A stretch of DNA of 64,000 nt from Aculops lycopersici (Eukaryota; Arthropoda; Arachnida; Trombidiformes; Eriophyidae): NCBI GenBank assembly GCA_015350385.1, contig WNKI01000002.1, forward strand, positions 6,244,700-6,308,699, given 5' to 3'. The translations under genes were made by a program, and so were the position numbers. Below the pieces are notes generated by a model. The model saw only the letters and a list, made by a program, of their open reading frames with translations. It was not told where the DNA came from and made no database searches. How positions within the stretch are numbered: the stretch's first letter is position 1; every line of letters starts with the position of its first letter. Positions 37,724 through 48,657 of the stretch are shown in pieces.

Positions 37724-37888
37724 GTCGACGATCTTGCTCATATCGAAGATCACAGTAGACTCCAACAACTGAAAGACACAAAGTGTCTTCCGCTTTCCAA
37801 CCAAACATTTACCTCTATCACCGGAAGTATCAAAGAGTCATCTGAACTCGTTGCAGACCTTATCATACCGGGACTTTTAGCTGGCTAA
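37724..37888 (+). CDS. Candidate C-terminal exon, family unknown
   Basis: After a CTCCAG acceptor-like site the frame stays open for 54 codons to a TAA. The translation is plausible protein (VDDLAHIEDHSRLQQLKD, then CLPLSNQTFTSITGSIKESS and ELVADLIIPGLLAG). No upstream exon is identified; the rightward TATA box at 37321 could in principle start such a gene. Low confidence. Confidence 0.25.
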   Translation, partial: VDDLAHIEDHSRLQQLKDTKCLPLSNQTFTSITGSIKESSELVADLIIPGLLAG

Positions 37889-38467
37889 ACTAGTTTGACA
37901 GTTTCATTTAACTCCAATCTGCAGGCAACATTCCTACAAGATGCACATTCCATGTTTTGAGTCTAGAGTCGATGAATGATTGATTGCCACTTGTAATCTG
38001 AGTCAAGTTGTTGTGATGATACTTATGTAACTAATTGTTGCATTCGTAAGTTGAGTTTACTTGACTTGCCAAAAGATTATAATTAGATGGATTCCTAGAA
38101 GCCATCTAGACACCAGCATGCACTCCAGTTCAATCTCGACTCAACAAGTGGCCTTAGTTACATTCTCGATACTCGTTAATGTAATCGAATTCACCTATCA
38201 AAATAAAGAACGGTCAGTGTGAGGATTAGCTGATAGTTCAGCAGGAGTTACAACTCACCTATCGTCTCGTCCTGACTTCGATGGTGGCCTCTATAATTCT
38301 TGCTATCATGCTTTTGGGCAACATAAAGTGAGGCCCAAGAGGCAGTCTGGCGAGGAAGGCGTTCGACTACCGGAAGAGTTGGACAATACAGTGAGCTTCA
38401 TGCCATGAATATGTATATATGCGGCAAGTTCTCGAGTGGACCCCCCACTTTTCGTTAAGGAATCAAA

Positions 38468-38716
38468 ATGTCAGTTTATGTGACTCACAACAACCTTACA
38501 CGGGTTTGTTCCGAGCACGTGATAGGTTTGGTGCATATAACTCAACTCAAAGATGAGCAACTTGAGGTAATCGAAACGCGGAGCAAGCTGCAGATGATCT
38601 CCGAGTTCCAGAGAGCAACAGGCGACACAACAACTTCTTCTCCCAACTCACTAGTTCAAACAAATTTTTTACATATTTGCACGCGTACAGGTGGTAGCTA
38701 CTGCCGATGCTGTTGA
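38468..38716 (+). CDS. Small ORF of uncertain reality
   Basis: An 82-codon frame beginning MSVYVTHNNLTRVCSEHVIG. A TATATATG run lies about 50 nt upstream of its ATG. The first 60 residues look protein-like; the end is low-complexity. No family is recognised and there is no signal peptide. Confidence 0.2.
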   Translation: MSVYVTHNNLTRVCSEHVIGLVHITQLKDEQLEVIETRSKLQMISEFQRATGDTTTSSPNSLVQTNFLHICTRTGGSYCRCC

Positions 38717-39065
38717 TACTACTACTTTTGCATCATCATTATTGAATGTGTACAGATGAACTTGCCAACAAAAAATGGGAAGAACTTTCATTGCATCAAG
38801 TTCGATATTCAAGTTTGAACAAACGATTGCATCCTTTCTGACCGCTCCAGACATCCGAACAAACAAATATTCGTTGACGCTTGTTTATGCAAACACTAGC
38901 GGAGGGGTCGAAGAATGACGATAAGCTAACAACTTATGAGAGCATCAGTTGATGCCGCTTTTGTTGATACAGCAAAAGCAGCGGCAGCAGCGACTACCTG
39001 TTGTTCGCTCATCAAAGTTGGTCAATTCCACATTACATCTGCTGTTCTCTAATTTATTTGCCAGA

Positions 39066-39073
39066 TATAAATA
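39066..39073 (+). promoter_or_regulatory. TATA box for the acidic secreted protein
   Basis: TATAAATA on the plus strand, 83 nt before the ATG at 39149. The predicted start near 39100 gives a compact 5' UTR of about 50 nt. Confidence 0.65.
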
Positions 39074-39148
39074 CTGCTATCCCGTTCAAACGAGCCTCTT
39101 ATCCAACTCCACGAATGTCCATTTGAAGCAAGACAATTTGATTCCATC

Positions 39149-39775
39149 ATGCATTTCAACAACAAAATCACCATTTTCTTCGGCCTTCTTTGTCTGGCCC
39201 TTGCGACTATCGCTTACGGCCAGGTGCCGCCACCACAGCCTTACGAGGCGCCTAGCGCGCCGTCCGCAGGACCACCTATTAGACCACCACCACCTCTAGC
39301 GTCGCCGTCAAAGGATTCTAACAGCTGGAGCCTCGGTTACTCAAACGAAGATGGAGAGAGTAACCCGAACTCTATCGACCAACAGGACGATTACGCCGAG
39401 GAGTACCAATACGAAGGTGACTACGAGGACGAGGAAGAAGAAGGGGCGCAAGGGGACTACGAGGGGGAGGAAGACCATCCAGAAGAAGACTACTATGAAG
39501 ATGATTATGAGGATGAGTATTTGGATGAAGGCGATGAGTACGAGGAGGATGACGATTTAGTCATCGAGGAAATCGAGCTTGAGGAGCTACTCGAGCAGCT
39601 AGCTGCAGATCGCGAGATGATTCAGGCCAACTGCCAGCAAATACAGTCAATAATTGATCAAGTTTCCAAGAATGAAACTCAAGTGGATCAAACCCTGGCT
39701 CAATCTTTAGAAAGATGTCAAACATATCTTGAAGCGATTGACGAGCAAACCCAACTTTTGAGTCAGAAGCAATGA
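39149..39775 (+). CDS. Acidic secreted protein with C-terminal coiled coil
   Basis: This 208-residue protein has a clean signal peptide (residues about 1-25, KITIFFGLLCLALATIAYGQ). A Pro-rich segment (VPPPQPYEAPSAPSAGPPIR) comes next. Then come about 80 residues dominated by Asp, Glu, Tyr and Gly (for example EEYQYEGDYEDEEEEGAQGD), and a helical C-terminus with heptad-like leucines (IEELELEELL-type, QQIQSIIDQV, LEAIDEQTQL). No family is recognised. The strong TATA box and AATAAA at 39828-39833 frame a short, well-defined transcript. Acidic secreted proteins of this kind occur in saliva, cuticle or eggshell; which applies here cannot be told from sequence. It has no introns and is convergent with SUV3. 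Confidence 0.75.
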   Translation: MHFNNKITIFFGLLCLALATIAYGQVPPPQPYEAPSAPSAGPPIRPPPPLASPSKDSNSWSLGYSNEDGESNPNSIDQQDDYAEEYQYEGDYEDEEEEGAQGDYEGEEDHPEEDYYEDDYEDEYLDEGDEYEEDDDLVIEEIELEELLEQLAADREMIQANCQQIQSIIDQVSKNETQVDQTLAQSLERCQTYLEAIDEQTQLLSQKQ

Positions 39776-39964
39776 GCCACTGATGAGCTGAACAAGGACA
39801 AGACTTCTGGTCGGTGAATCTGTAGACAATAAATAATAGACAGGTAACATAAACATACTGTTATGAGTTTGTAGATCTCCATCTACAAACTCAGGTTTTT
39901 CCAACTCTCTTGTGTTATATTTACTTTTTATTATATGTGGGTGTCGATATAACAAGAGCAACGA

Positions 39965-42100
39965 TCACTGCTGTTTAACCTGAACGACAGTTGATTGCTT
40001 GAGTAATTGGACTATGTGCGAAACTCCACCGAAGATTATATCATCTAACTCCTTTTGTAAGGCTCTAACTGCGTCTGGCTCGCAGAACATGTCGGGAAAT
40101 CTGTAACTTAACCAAAGGTACATTTCAAATACATCAAATACTGTTTCTAAATAGTGGAGATCATCCAATTTCTTCGGTTCCCTCAGAGGCCAATTGATTG
40201 AGCGTTTTACGAAGGCTGCCGTGATGGGCTCACCTATGCTGTACTGACGGGCAAATTTTGTAAACATGGCCACTGTGAAGGGGAACTTGACGTTGATTGG
40301 AGCACAACATAGGGTGTATCTGGCTCTCAATGGTATATCTATATGTTGAATAACATTTGCCAGTATTTTAAAGTTTTCTAAATCACATATGAAGTAGGCA
40401 CTTGAATCAAATTCGCACAAGTCTACAAATAAGTCTATAAGATTGCATAAACTTAGGTGAGGTAAATGATAGGCGAATAGCTCAATTTGCTCTGCCGTTG
40501 GATGGAGTCCAGCTCGCTCTATGGGCGGCACACCACGAGACATTATCTCGCGCAACTGTCTGAGATCCTCGGGTCGATAAGTGGTTACGTAACCAGTTTC
40601 ATGCGCCGTCCGGAAGCGACCAGCCCGACCGGCAATCTGAAGACATTGTGAGCTTGATAGGTACTCCTGGGATCGGTTTCCTTTTTCATCGTTGGTCATT
40701 TTCATTAATGAGAAGAATATGATACGTCCTATTGATAGATTTAGTCCCATTCCAATGGCATCTGTTGCAACCATTACCTTACACTCCTGAAGTGCGTTGA
40801 ACTTTTTACATTGAGCTAACTTAGCACCTGGAGGTAGGGTGCCATAGACTACGGCAACATTATGGCCAAGTTTTTCTAGTTCCATACTAACTTGATATAC
40901 ATTATCCTTAGTGAAACATACTATGCAATCGCCGCTTCTAATATTCTTTAAATCGCCCAATGGCTTGTCTTCGATAACTAATGGAGTCAATCTTTTATAT
41001 CTGATAACCTCGAGCACATCACCCGTCGGCATGAGTATCTTGCGGACCAAATCAAGTGCCGCCTCCTCGCCACATAAATGCACCTCGTCGGCTGCCAATC
41101 CAAGTAGGGCTCTTGTCCATGCCCAACCTCGGCTTGGATCTCGAATCATTTGAATCTCGTCAATGATAGCAACCTCCACTTGTTCGGTGACTTGAGCCAT
41201 TTCTATGGTACAGGATACGTGTGATGACTTGGTAGTACCATCCGGGTTTCCAAACTTCCTCTCCTCGCCGGTGACTAGATCGCAAGATGTCTTGTTATCA
41301 TTGGCCTTGTGGAAGATTTCGACAGCTAAGAGTTTCAGGGGGCCGCAATATATTCCACTTTTAGATTTCAAGAACCTATCCATTGCATGATACGTTTTTC
41401 CACTATTTGTCGGCCCAGAATGAAAGATGATCTTTCGTATTTTAGACCTAGCCTCGGGGTACCAGCTATGAGGTAGACCTAGATCGCTGATTTTTCTCAA
41501 TTCCTCTTGACATTCCAAATGGGGAAAAGCTTCACGTGCATGAGATAGGAAGAAGGGGAATAATTCTGATATATGTGCATGGCCACCAACAATATCACAA
41601 AATTTCACATGCAACTCGGGTGGTAGACTAGTGGATTTGTAACAATATCGTCTAAAACTAATGAAGGCTTTCAAGAATAATTTTTGATCAATATAATGTG
41701 TTCTAGCTAATTCATTGATAGGCTGATCTTGATAAAAATCATTCAATATGGTCAACAAGTCTTGGCGGTCCAACTTTTTACCAGATATCTCCTCGCCGAT
41801 CGTCCCATAGAGACCACTTTCGGGCTCCACATCTTTTGGCTCGAGATTATCGAATGGCTTACTCTTGGTACCTTTGGCACTGAAAACCTCTGCTTTGTCT
41901 TGAACCGATCTTCTCGGCTGTCTTAGAATACCAAATCCACCTCCATTAGCTTGAGATCCCGCTTGTCTTGACTTTCGGATACCATCAGAACCGGGGCCGC
42001 TGTTGTATCCTGATCGGGGAACACGTGATGCCGAATTTCGTGCGATCGATAATCTAGTTGGAATCGGGATCCTAGTAAATATTCTGCAGGTTGCAAGCAT
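39965..42100 (-). CDS. SUPV3L1: Mitochondrial ATP-dependent RNA helicase SUV3
   Basis: This 711-residue protein matches SUPV3L1, the helicase that works with PNPase in mitochondrial RNA degradation. The N-terminus is rich in Arg and Ser and lacks acidic residues, as in a mitochondrial targeting peptide (MLATCRIFTRIPIPTRLSIA). The helicase motifs are GPTNSGKT (Walker A, about residues 228-235), IIDEIQMIRD (motif II), MVATDAIGMGLNLSIGRIIF (motif V) and QIAGRAGRF (motif VI). The family-specific YCGPLKLLAVEIF and VVYGTLPPGAKLAQ are also present. The C-terminal region has the SUV3 bundle (LPHLSLCNLIDLFVDL). It is slightly shorter than the human protein (786), mostly in the tail. The ATG is chosen for the targeting sequence. 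Single exon. Confidence 0.95.
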   Translation of the reverse strand: MLATCRIFTRIPIPTRLSIARNSASRVPRSGYNSGPGSDGIRKSRQAGSQANGGGFGILRQPRRSVQDKAEVFSAKGTKSKPFDNLEPKDVEPESGLYGTIGEEISGKKLDRQDLLTILNDFYQDQPINELARTHYIDQKLFLKAFISFRRYCYKSTSLPPELHVKFCDIVGGHAHISELFPFFLSHAREAFPHLECQEELRKISDLGLPHSWYPEARSKIRKIIFHSGPTNSGKTYHAMDRFLKSKSGIYCGPLKLLAVEIFHKANDNKTSCDLVTGEERKFGNPDGTTKSSHVSCTIEMAQVTEQVEVAIIDEIQMIRDPSRGWAWTRALLGLAADEVHLCGEEAALDLVRKILMPTGDVLEVIRYKRLTPLVIEDKPLGDLKNIRSGDCIVCFTKDNVYQVSMELEKLGHNVAVVYGTLPPGAKLAQCKKFNALQECKVMVATDAIGMGLNLSIGRIIFFSLMKMTNDEKGNRSQEYLSSSQCLQIAGRAGRFRTAHETGYVTTYRPEDLRQLREIMSRGVPPIERAGLHPTAEQIELFAYHLPHLSLCNLIDLFVDLCEFDSSAYFICDLENFKILANVIQHIDIPLRARYTLCCAPINVKFPFTVAMFTKFARQYSIGEPITAAFVKRSINWPLREPKKLDDLHYLETVFDVFEMYLWLSYRFPDMFCEPDAVRALQKELDDIIFGGVSHIVQLLKQSTVVQVKQQ

Positions 42101-42535
42101 CTTTCGCTAAACTTATTAGCCTAGATGACCGATATAATATTGATTTAAGTCATAACAGCAATACAATGATGTTCTGTTGGTGTCGGCATAAATTCTGAAA
42201 CCATGTGACTCTTTAGATGCAAGCCAATTGAGAAAGTAGCAATTTTCAAAACAAAAACACGCACAGCGAGCGAACATGAGAAATGCGCTCCAGAAACATG
42301 CCGCCGTTTTTGGAGCAAGCGAAAACGTCAATAAATCATGGACAATCTGCATGAAATGTTTTGATGATTGAATCATATTAATCTTGACCCATTGGTCTCA
42401 TATCTGAAACAAACTATGAACATCATAGAGGAAACGATGAGTTGCTCATGTTAGCTTCATCCACCAGATCAAGATAGACCCACCAGAGGAGACTGCAAAT
42501 TGCATAACAGGTGCCGTCCATAGAACGTCAGCATA
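42101..42535. other. Divergent promoter region of SUV3 and pelota
   Basis: A 435-nt spacer between the divergent starts of SUV3 (-) and pelota (+); it must hold both promoters. No TATA box is evident. An 86-codon minus frame here is not convincing. Confidence 0.5.
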
Positions 42536-43965
42536 ATGAAGATTCCACACCGAAGAATTGAAAAAGATGGCGAAGGGTAAGTCCTTTAACCTAGACGGGC
42601 AATTACCATTGCTCACATCAAATTCTCTTGTTGTGCAAGTTATTAATCCTCATTCCAATCTGTCCTATGACGTAAACAATTCTGAATTGTTTTATCCACA
42701 ACTACAGTCAAGTAGCTATCATCCCGGAGGAGAGTGACGATCTGTGGTATTTATATAATATAATCCAGAAGGGCGATCAAATCAAAGCGTCAACCTTTCG
42801 TAAAGTAGTGAATGAAACTGCTACTGGTTCAACCGGAGCTAGACGGGTTAAGGTTACACTAACAATCTCGGTGGAGAAGGTAGAATACGATTCGGAGGGT
42901 GATATTTTGAAAGTCAAGGGAAAGACTGTGGAGGAGAATAAGCATGTTCGTCGTGGCCAATATCACACCTTAGACTTGGGCTTGAACCAAAGATTCTATC
43001 TAACAAAGCCAGTGTGGGACTCGTTGGCTTTGTCCCAACTAAATAATGCTTGTGATTCCGCTAGGAACGCCGAGATTGCAGTTGTCATAATGCAAGAGGG
43101 ATTAGCGTTTGTCTGCCTGTTGACGACAAATATGACGATACAAAAGGCAAAAATAGAGGTTAATATACCTAGAAAGAAAAACTTATCCCAACATCAGAAG
43201 CGAATGACGGATTTCAACGAACAAATATTGCAAGCAATGTTGAAGCATATCAACTTTGATATGATAAAATGCATATTAGTTGCGAGTCCGGGATTTGTTA
43301 AGGATCAATTTATGGAGTATTTATGGTCGGAAGCAAGTAAGAGAGAGTTGAAAGTTATACTGGATAATAAGCAAAAATTTCTCACCTCTCACTCGTCGAC
43401 TGGATTTAAGCATTCAATTCGAGAGATATTGAGCGATCCTTTGATACAGCCAAAATTGGAGGATACTAAAGCGGTTCAAGAGGTTAAGATATGGAATAGA
43501 TTTCAGAATTTGTTAAGTAGTGAACCCAATAAGGCGGTTTATGGTTTGCGCGATGTTGAGCTGGCGAACCACTACGAGGCTATAACCTGTCTCATGATGT
43601 CGGATAGTTTGTTTCGCTCAAACAATTTAGCTTTGCGCAAAAAGTACTCGTCGCTATTGTATCAGGTAAAGGGATACGCGGATGAGGTTAGAATATTCTC
43701 CTCAATGCACCTGTCAGGACAGCAATTGAATCAACTCACTGGAATTGCAGCAATACTAAAATTCGAGGTCCCAGAGCTAAGCGAACGAATCAATGGCCTA
43801 AATAACGACCAGGATGGTGATACAACCTCAACCTCCTCCTCCTCTTCGGAGGACGACAACGAATCGCAGGATTCTGCGGCAAGCTCGTCGCGCGAAGCTA
43901 GCGACCCTTACGTTGGAGCGGGAGACGAAGACGAAGACGACTTGGCCGATGAGTTGACCATTTGA
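42536..43965 (+). CDS. pelo: Pelota/Dom34, mRNA surveillance factor
   Basis: Two exons, 42536-42576 and 42708-43965 (131-nt intron, GTAAGT donor, ACTACAG acceptor), encode 432 residues. The join recovers the family start: MKIPHRRIEKDGEGQVAIIP followed by EESDDLW. Pelota with Hbs1 recognises stalled ribosomes in no-go and non-stop decay and promotes subunit splitting in the cytoplasm. The N-terminal domain has DSEGDILKVKGKTVEENKHV, the central eRF1-like domain has VVIMQEGLAFVCLL and VNIPRKKN, and the C-terminal domain has LVASPGFVKDQFMEYLW and RIFSSMHLSGQQLNQLTGIA. The human protein has 385 residues. The extra length is an acidic, Ser-rich tail (TSSSSSEDDNESQDSAASSS and an EDEDDLADE end), which the human protein has in shorter form. 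Confidence 0.96.
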
Positions 43966-46900
43966 ATCTCTCCTGATGGCGGTCGCTGCGAGATCCTATA
44001 TGACGCAATGCGCTTATTATAGGATGGTGGCGCTCACGCGCCAGGTAAGCCGCTTAGCTCACCGTCTTCCCCTGAATGCAGATGTATGTATGTGAGTGTG
44101 TGTTTGTGTGTGTGTGCGGCACTTGTGTCTACTGCACTGACTTTGGTTATGATTGCACAAGACTGGAAGCCAACCTACCAACCAACCACTTGCTCCTCAA
44201 TTGCACAAGTGGCTCCTGTATGTTGAATCAGAATTTCAAAAGGCAGAGTTACGTAATTGGTGCGCTCTTCTATGGTCGCCGTCGCCTACTTTAGCGCCGC
44301 AAAAGTGATAACATTGACGAGCTAACGACTTTCTCAGTCAGATTGTCACTCGGTCATCGGTGGCGGCGGCGTTGCTTCGCCACCAGACGCAGCGGGGCTT
44401 TGCGATTTTCGTCCAGCATCGGGTCTGGTCATGGGAGAGAGTCGTCAGTTGCAACAAAACGATTTGCATCTTTAGCTTGAATTGCTGACGCCTTTCTCGA
44501 GATGGACCAATAAAAGTTATGCGTCACAAACTTGGGCAAACCTAGACAGGAGAGCAGATTCATGGCGCGCAGGCCAAAGCAAAATGCGAATTCGGCATCC
44601 ATTTCAATCTCATTATTGACATTTATTAGCAGTCAAATTGGACCACAAATGATCCTGTTGGCAGCAGCGGCTAGTATCCGCTGGTTCTTTCTCTTATTGC
44701 AACTCAAATCTAAACTCTCTGCCGACTACCATTGCGCGTCACACTAGCAGGTTAATTGTTTGGCATGGCCGAGTATGTGTGAGCAACAACGAATTCAATT
44801 GTTGTTTGTTGTTGAGTTAAATGTCTAGATTAAACTCTCGCACTGTTTGCTCACTCTCTCGAGCTTGTAAGCTAAACAAAAAGTAGGAAGCAAAACTGTA
44901 CCTTAAGCTCAATTGGAGCGCCTCTTGTGTCATCCTTCTCTCGTCTCGTCTAGTCTCGTCTCATCGCAGCGCATCGCATCTAGTTTCCCCTCTCGACTGC
45001 TTTGAAATCGACAACTTGATGGCGAACGATGTCATTAGTTTGCCATCGTTCGGCATCAGGTTGTCGTTTTTGTTGACAATTAGAGGCTCGCGGTGGCCAC
45101 AGTGACGTTTTAGTTGCACGCCGACGGTCGACCACGAAACTTTGCACTGTGGCCAATGGGCTGTCGTCGCCATCCAGATTAGCAACACCGATGACAGAGA
45201 CGACAACGAAGTCGACGTCGTCGTCCAGAGGATTTGGCTTTAGTCACCGTGGTCGTGGTTGTTGTTGTTGCCGCCGCCAGTTAAACAAAACGCTTGTTCT
45301 TGTCATTAGTGTTACTATTAATATTATTATTATTGTTATTATATTATAATCAGCCTCTATGTTGTGCTATTATTAGCCAAAGCAACTGAGCAAATTCATC
45401 TACCTGCCCGCCGATTTTGGTGACGGCTATTAGCGGTGCGAATCTGTGTGCTTTGCTCGGCTCTCTGTGCGCCACGAGTCGCCGGCCGGCGACCTGTGGA
45501 TTTACCTGCGCGGTAATGATCCTAGCCGAGGCTCGAGTACAAGTACACGTTGTTGGCCGACAGCTAGGCGATCATCTCATCTGCCAAAATCAGCTGGCCG
45601 ACTGACTGGCTGACTGGCCTGGCCAACTGATACTCATGAGCAACCGACTGGGACCGACCAGTCAAATCAAGGCGCGAGATTGTAATTATCATACGCTCGT
45701 CCATTGCTCGCTCGGTTAGTTGTTGTGACGAATCGTCGGGGACGAATTGACCTGCTCGCTCATTTGCTCACTTTGATGGGGCAGCCAATTTGCCATCATG
45801 CGGCCGATTCGAGTCTCGATCGTCATTGACGCTCTCGTCGCCTTGTACTTGCCACGCTTGCTCTTGTTGGTCGGCCTAGCATCGGCCGGCGCCTATCGTC
45901 GCCCATCGCTGACTGTTGCCGCCGCTGCGTCGCCACCACCAACACCGCGCCGAAGAGGAAGCGTATCGTCTCCAGGTCCCACAAGGCCGCTCGTCTTTTG
46001 GGTGCCCAGTTGGCCACTTGGCTCTAGCTCTGCCTTTTGGCCATCCACCTTACAATGTACAACGAATGTCCGCGCTATCAGCTGTTGCCGCCGCCGCCGA
46101 CTTGAGTAGTGAGTTTGGCTCACGAGCGATCTGCCTTCAGCTTGCGCGCTAAATGATCACCACAACATCAAATGATCAGTCAGTCAGTCAGTCAGACGGA
46201 CTTCCCAACTGACTGACGTCCTTGTTAGTGGACAGCAATCGGTGGTCGCTTGTGTTGTCTCGTGTCGCCAATGTCCTTGTCTTTGGCGCTAATCAATTGG
46301 CCGTCATGTACAGAGCACGGTACAGTGTACGCGTTTGTTAGGTTGCACTTGCGTCCGCCAGTCGCCAGCTTGTCAGCTCGTCCAAATCTCCCACTTGAGG
46401 TCTAAATTTGGCGCCGACCGGATAAGTCCTCGATTTTGTTGGCTGTGTTACTCGGTCTATGGCCGTACACTACAGCTGCTCCCTCTGCTCTTGCTACTGC
46501 TGCTGCTGCCGCCGCCGCTGCTCAGTTTTAGAGGCAACAAGTTGTCTCCGGCGACTGGGCCCAAGTGAGCAGCCGGCTGGTGGGGTTGTTGCAGGATGCG
46601 AACCACCGAACCAATGGTCATCAAAACTGACCACCATTGCTTTAGTGTGGCGCACAAACTAACAAAAAGGACGCACAAAGGGCAAGCCGCCAGTGGAACT
46701 CTATATTTGGCAACTCGACTCCAACTTTTGCTTACATCCACTGCTGCTGCTGCTGCTGCACTGTGTTAGTTGGACGGACCAATCGTTGTTTTAGTTTGAT
46801 AGTTTCGTTGCCTAGTGCGAGCATGCACATGCACATGTGTACACTGTATGTCCACAATGAGACCAATCTCCTTGTCCCTATTCTTATCCTTATTTGCGTC

Positions 46901-48657
46901 CGCCTTTTGCCCTCGTCAAATCAAAAAGGCCAATTAGTCAAAAGGCCAATGGCTAGTGGAGAGAAGTAACATGGTCGAGTACAAGCGCGACAGACGGAGT
47001 CGCAAACAAACATGAAGTGACAAGTCACTTTATGCCTTGATTTGTTTTGATTCCATTTCATTTCATCTAATTCCATCTCGTTCTCTTCGTTCGCTCTCCT
47101 GATGCTCTATCATCGTTTGGCCTCGGCAAATTTGGAAGCCATGGAAACGAATGTCAGTTAGTCAGTCAATCAGTTTTGTTTTGTTCTTTTCGGCATCGAT
47201 ATGTGCGACTTGCAGTCGAATGGAGGATCCAATGTTGCTCTTGAACTCTGCGTGGTTCCCGTGAGTCGAGGCAACAAATTGAAGCTATACAGTAGCTGGG
47301 TGTAAAGTAAACGTAAACACAAAAGTGAGTCACCAACACAACGACAACCACCACGACACCGGCTCACTCAACAGGTTGTCGCTGTTGAGCGAGACTGGCA
47401 AGCAACCAAACAGCGAGCGCTCACCTGTGGCGAGCGCTCGCCGCTCGCGAGGCGCTGAGAGTTTCATGTTTCCTCATGCATGTTCTCGTATAGTTTCGAC
47501 CAATTGAACTTGCGCCTATTTCTAGTGCTTAGCTCGGGGGCAAGTTCAACTCGGTTTCTTGTTTTTAGCAGCAACTGACTCGAGGTAGCAGCAGCGGCGG
47601 CAACTCACAGAGGTTTCCCAACACGAAACAAACGAAACAACGAAACTACAAGCGACGAGTTCGAAGCAACAAAGACTGCGACGTCAAAAATGTGAATTGA
47701 AATTCTTTAGCCACTAATAAAACCAAACTCGCGCGCTTAATATTATTACCCAAACTCAATAGTTTGCCAAGCACTGAATCGCATTAATCGCATTGCTTTG
47801 CATTGCATAGCATATCGTTGCGTTGCATAGCATTGCGTTGCGCTTCTAAGCTCGAGGGGGAGTAGGGAGTCGGGCGCAAGCTTAAGCCCGTCGGCAGCTC
47901 GGCGGCTCCGTTTTCGACTCGGCTACTGTTTTGTTGCGGAGCTCTGGGTAAAGCTTGCCGTTGGTTCGTTGGTTGGCAGGGAGCAGCTACGAGTTTTAGC
48001 TGCCGCTTCTGCTACCAGTTGGCGGCAAGCAGATAGAATAGAGATAGAAAAACTGAGAGACGGATAGACAAACAAGACGTTTAGCCTGAACTTGGGATAA
48101 TGCGCTCGAACTACCAAGCAGAGTTTCTCTCGCTCGACAGCCAGCCAGTCGATCTGGCGGCCGGTCGGTCGACAAGGTGAACTTGCCGCTTCTCGCGAGC
48201 TACCGTAAACTTGGATAACAAGGAGAGCGAGCGAGCGAGAGAGAAAGACGAGAAACTGAGCGACGAGCTGAACTTTGAGTCTTGCGTCTTGCCAAACGGG
48301 CGACGAGCCATTCGAGTTTGGAAAAGTTGCGCGCGCGCTATCACAGCGAAGCCCACGACGACGACGGCGACGGCGACAAAAGCAGAGGAGGCGGCGGCGG
48401 CGGCTTCCCTTTCAAGTGGCGCCACACTCTCGTCGGCGGCAGCAGCAGCAGCAGCGGCGGCGGCGGCGGCGGTGGTGGCGCTCGCGGCGGCCACAGGTAA
48501 CGTCGTTGGCGGCGCGAGGAACCGACAACAAGTGCCAACAATTAGACGTCGCTGAATCTGCGCAGTCGCCCAGTGGGGCCGCTCGTCTCTATACTTTCGG
48601 TCGCTATGGCGACGTCGAACACGTCGATGGAGCCAGACGTCGAAGCCAATCGGTTCA
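43966..48657. other. 4.7-kb region without a recognised gene, upstream of the homeobox exon
   Basis: This is the longest gene-poor stretch of the window. It has TG repeats (44096-44118), TTA/ATT runs (45320-45350), CTG/GCC triplet runs (46485-46515, 46741-46756), repeated GCATTGCATAGCAT-like motifs (47795-47845) and G+C-rich Ala/Gly-coding triplets (48380-48490). Open frames overlap each other on opposite strands. One or more 5' exons of the caudal-type gene and its regulatory DNA probably lie here. In the homeodomain frame, 48211-48497 is open and ends at ACAG|GTAACG, a possible upstream exon, but no YPWM-type hexapeptide was found. Confidence 0.4.

Larger units (their letters stand above)
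37673..39148. other. Intergenic region with weak small-ORF candidates
   Basis: Two candidates (37724-37888 and 38468-38716) are listed separately. Short hydrophobic frames also begin at ATGs near 38118 (about 34 codons) and 38280 (about 16 codons, ending near a GTGAGG donor-like site); neither is supported. The right end carries the TATA box of the gene at 39149. Confidence 0.4.

Noticed and set aside
45798..46152. Frame with a hydrophobic start (VALYLPRLLLLVGLASAGAY) resembling a signal peptide
   Set aside because: The rest is Arg/Pro/Ala-rich from G+C-rich triplets; comparable frames overlap it in other frames and on the other strand, and no exon junction or family was seen.
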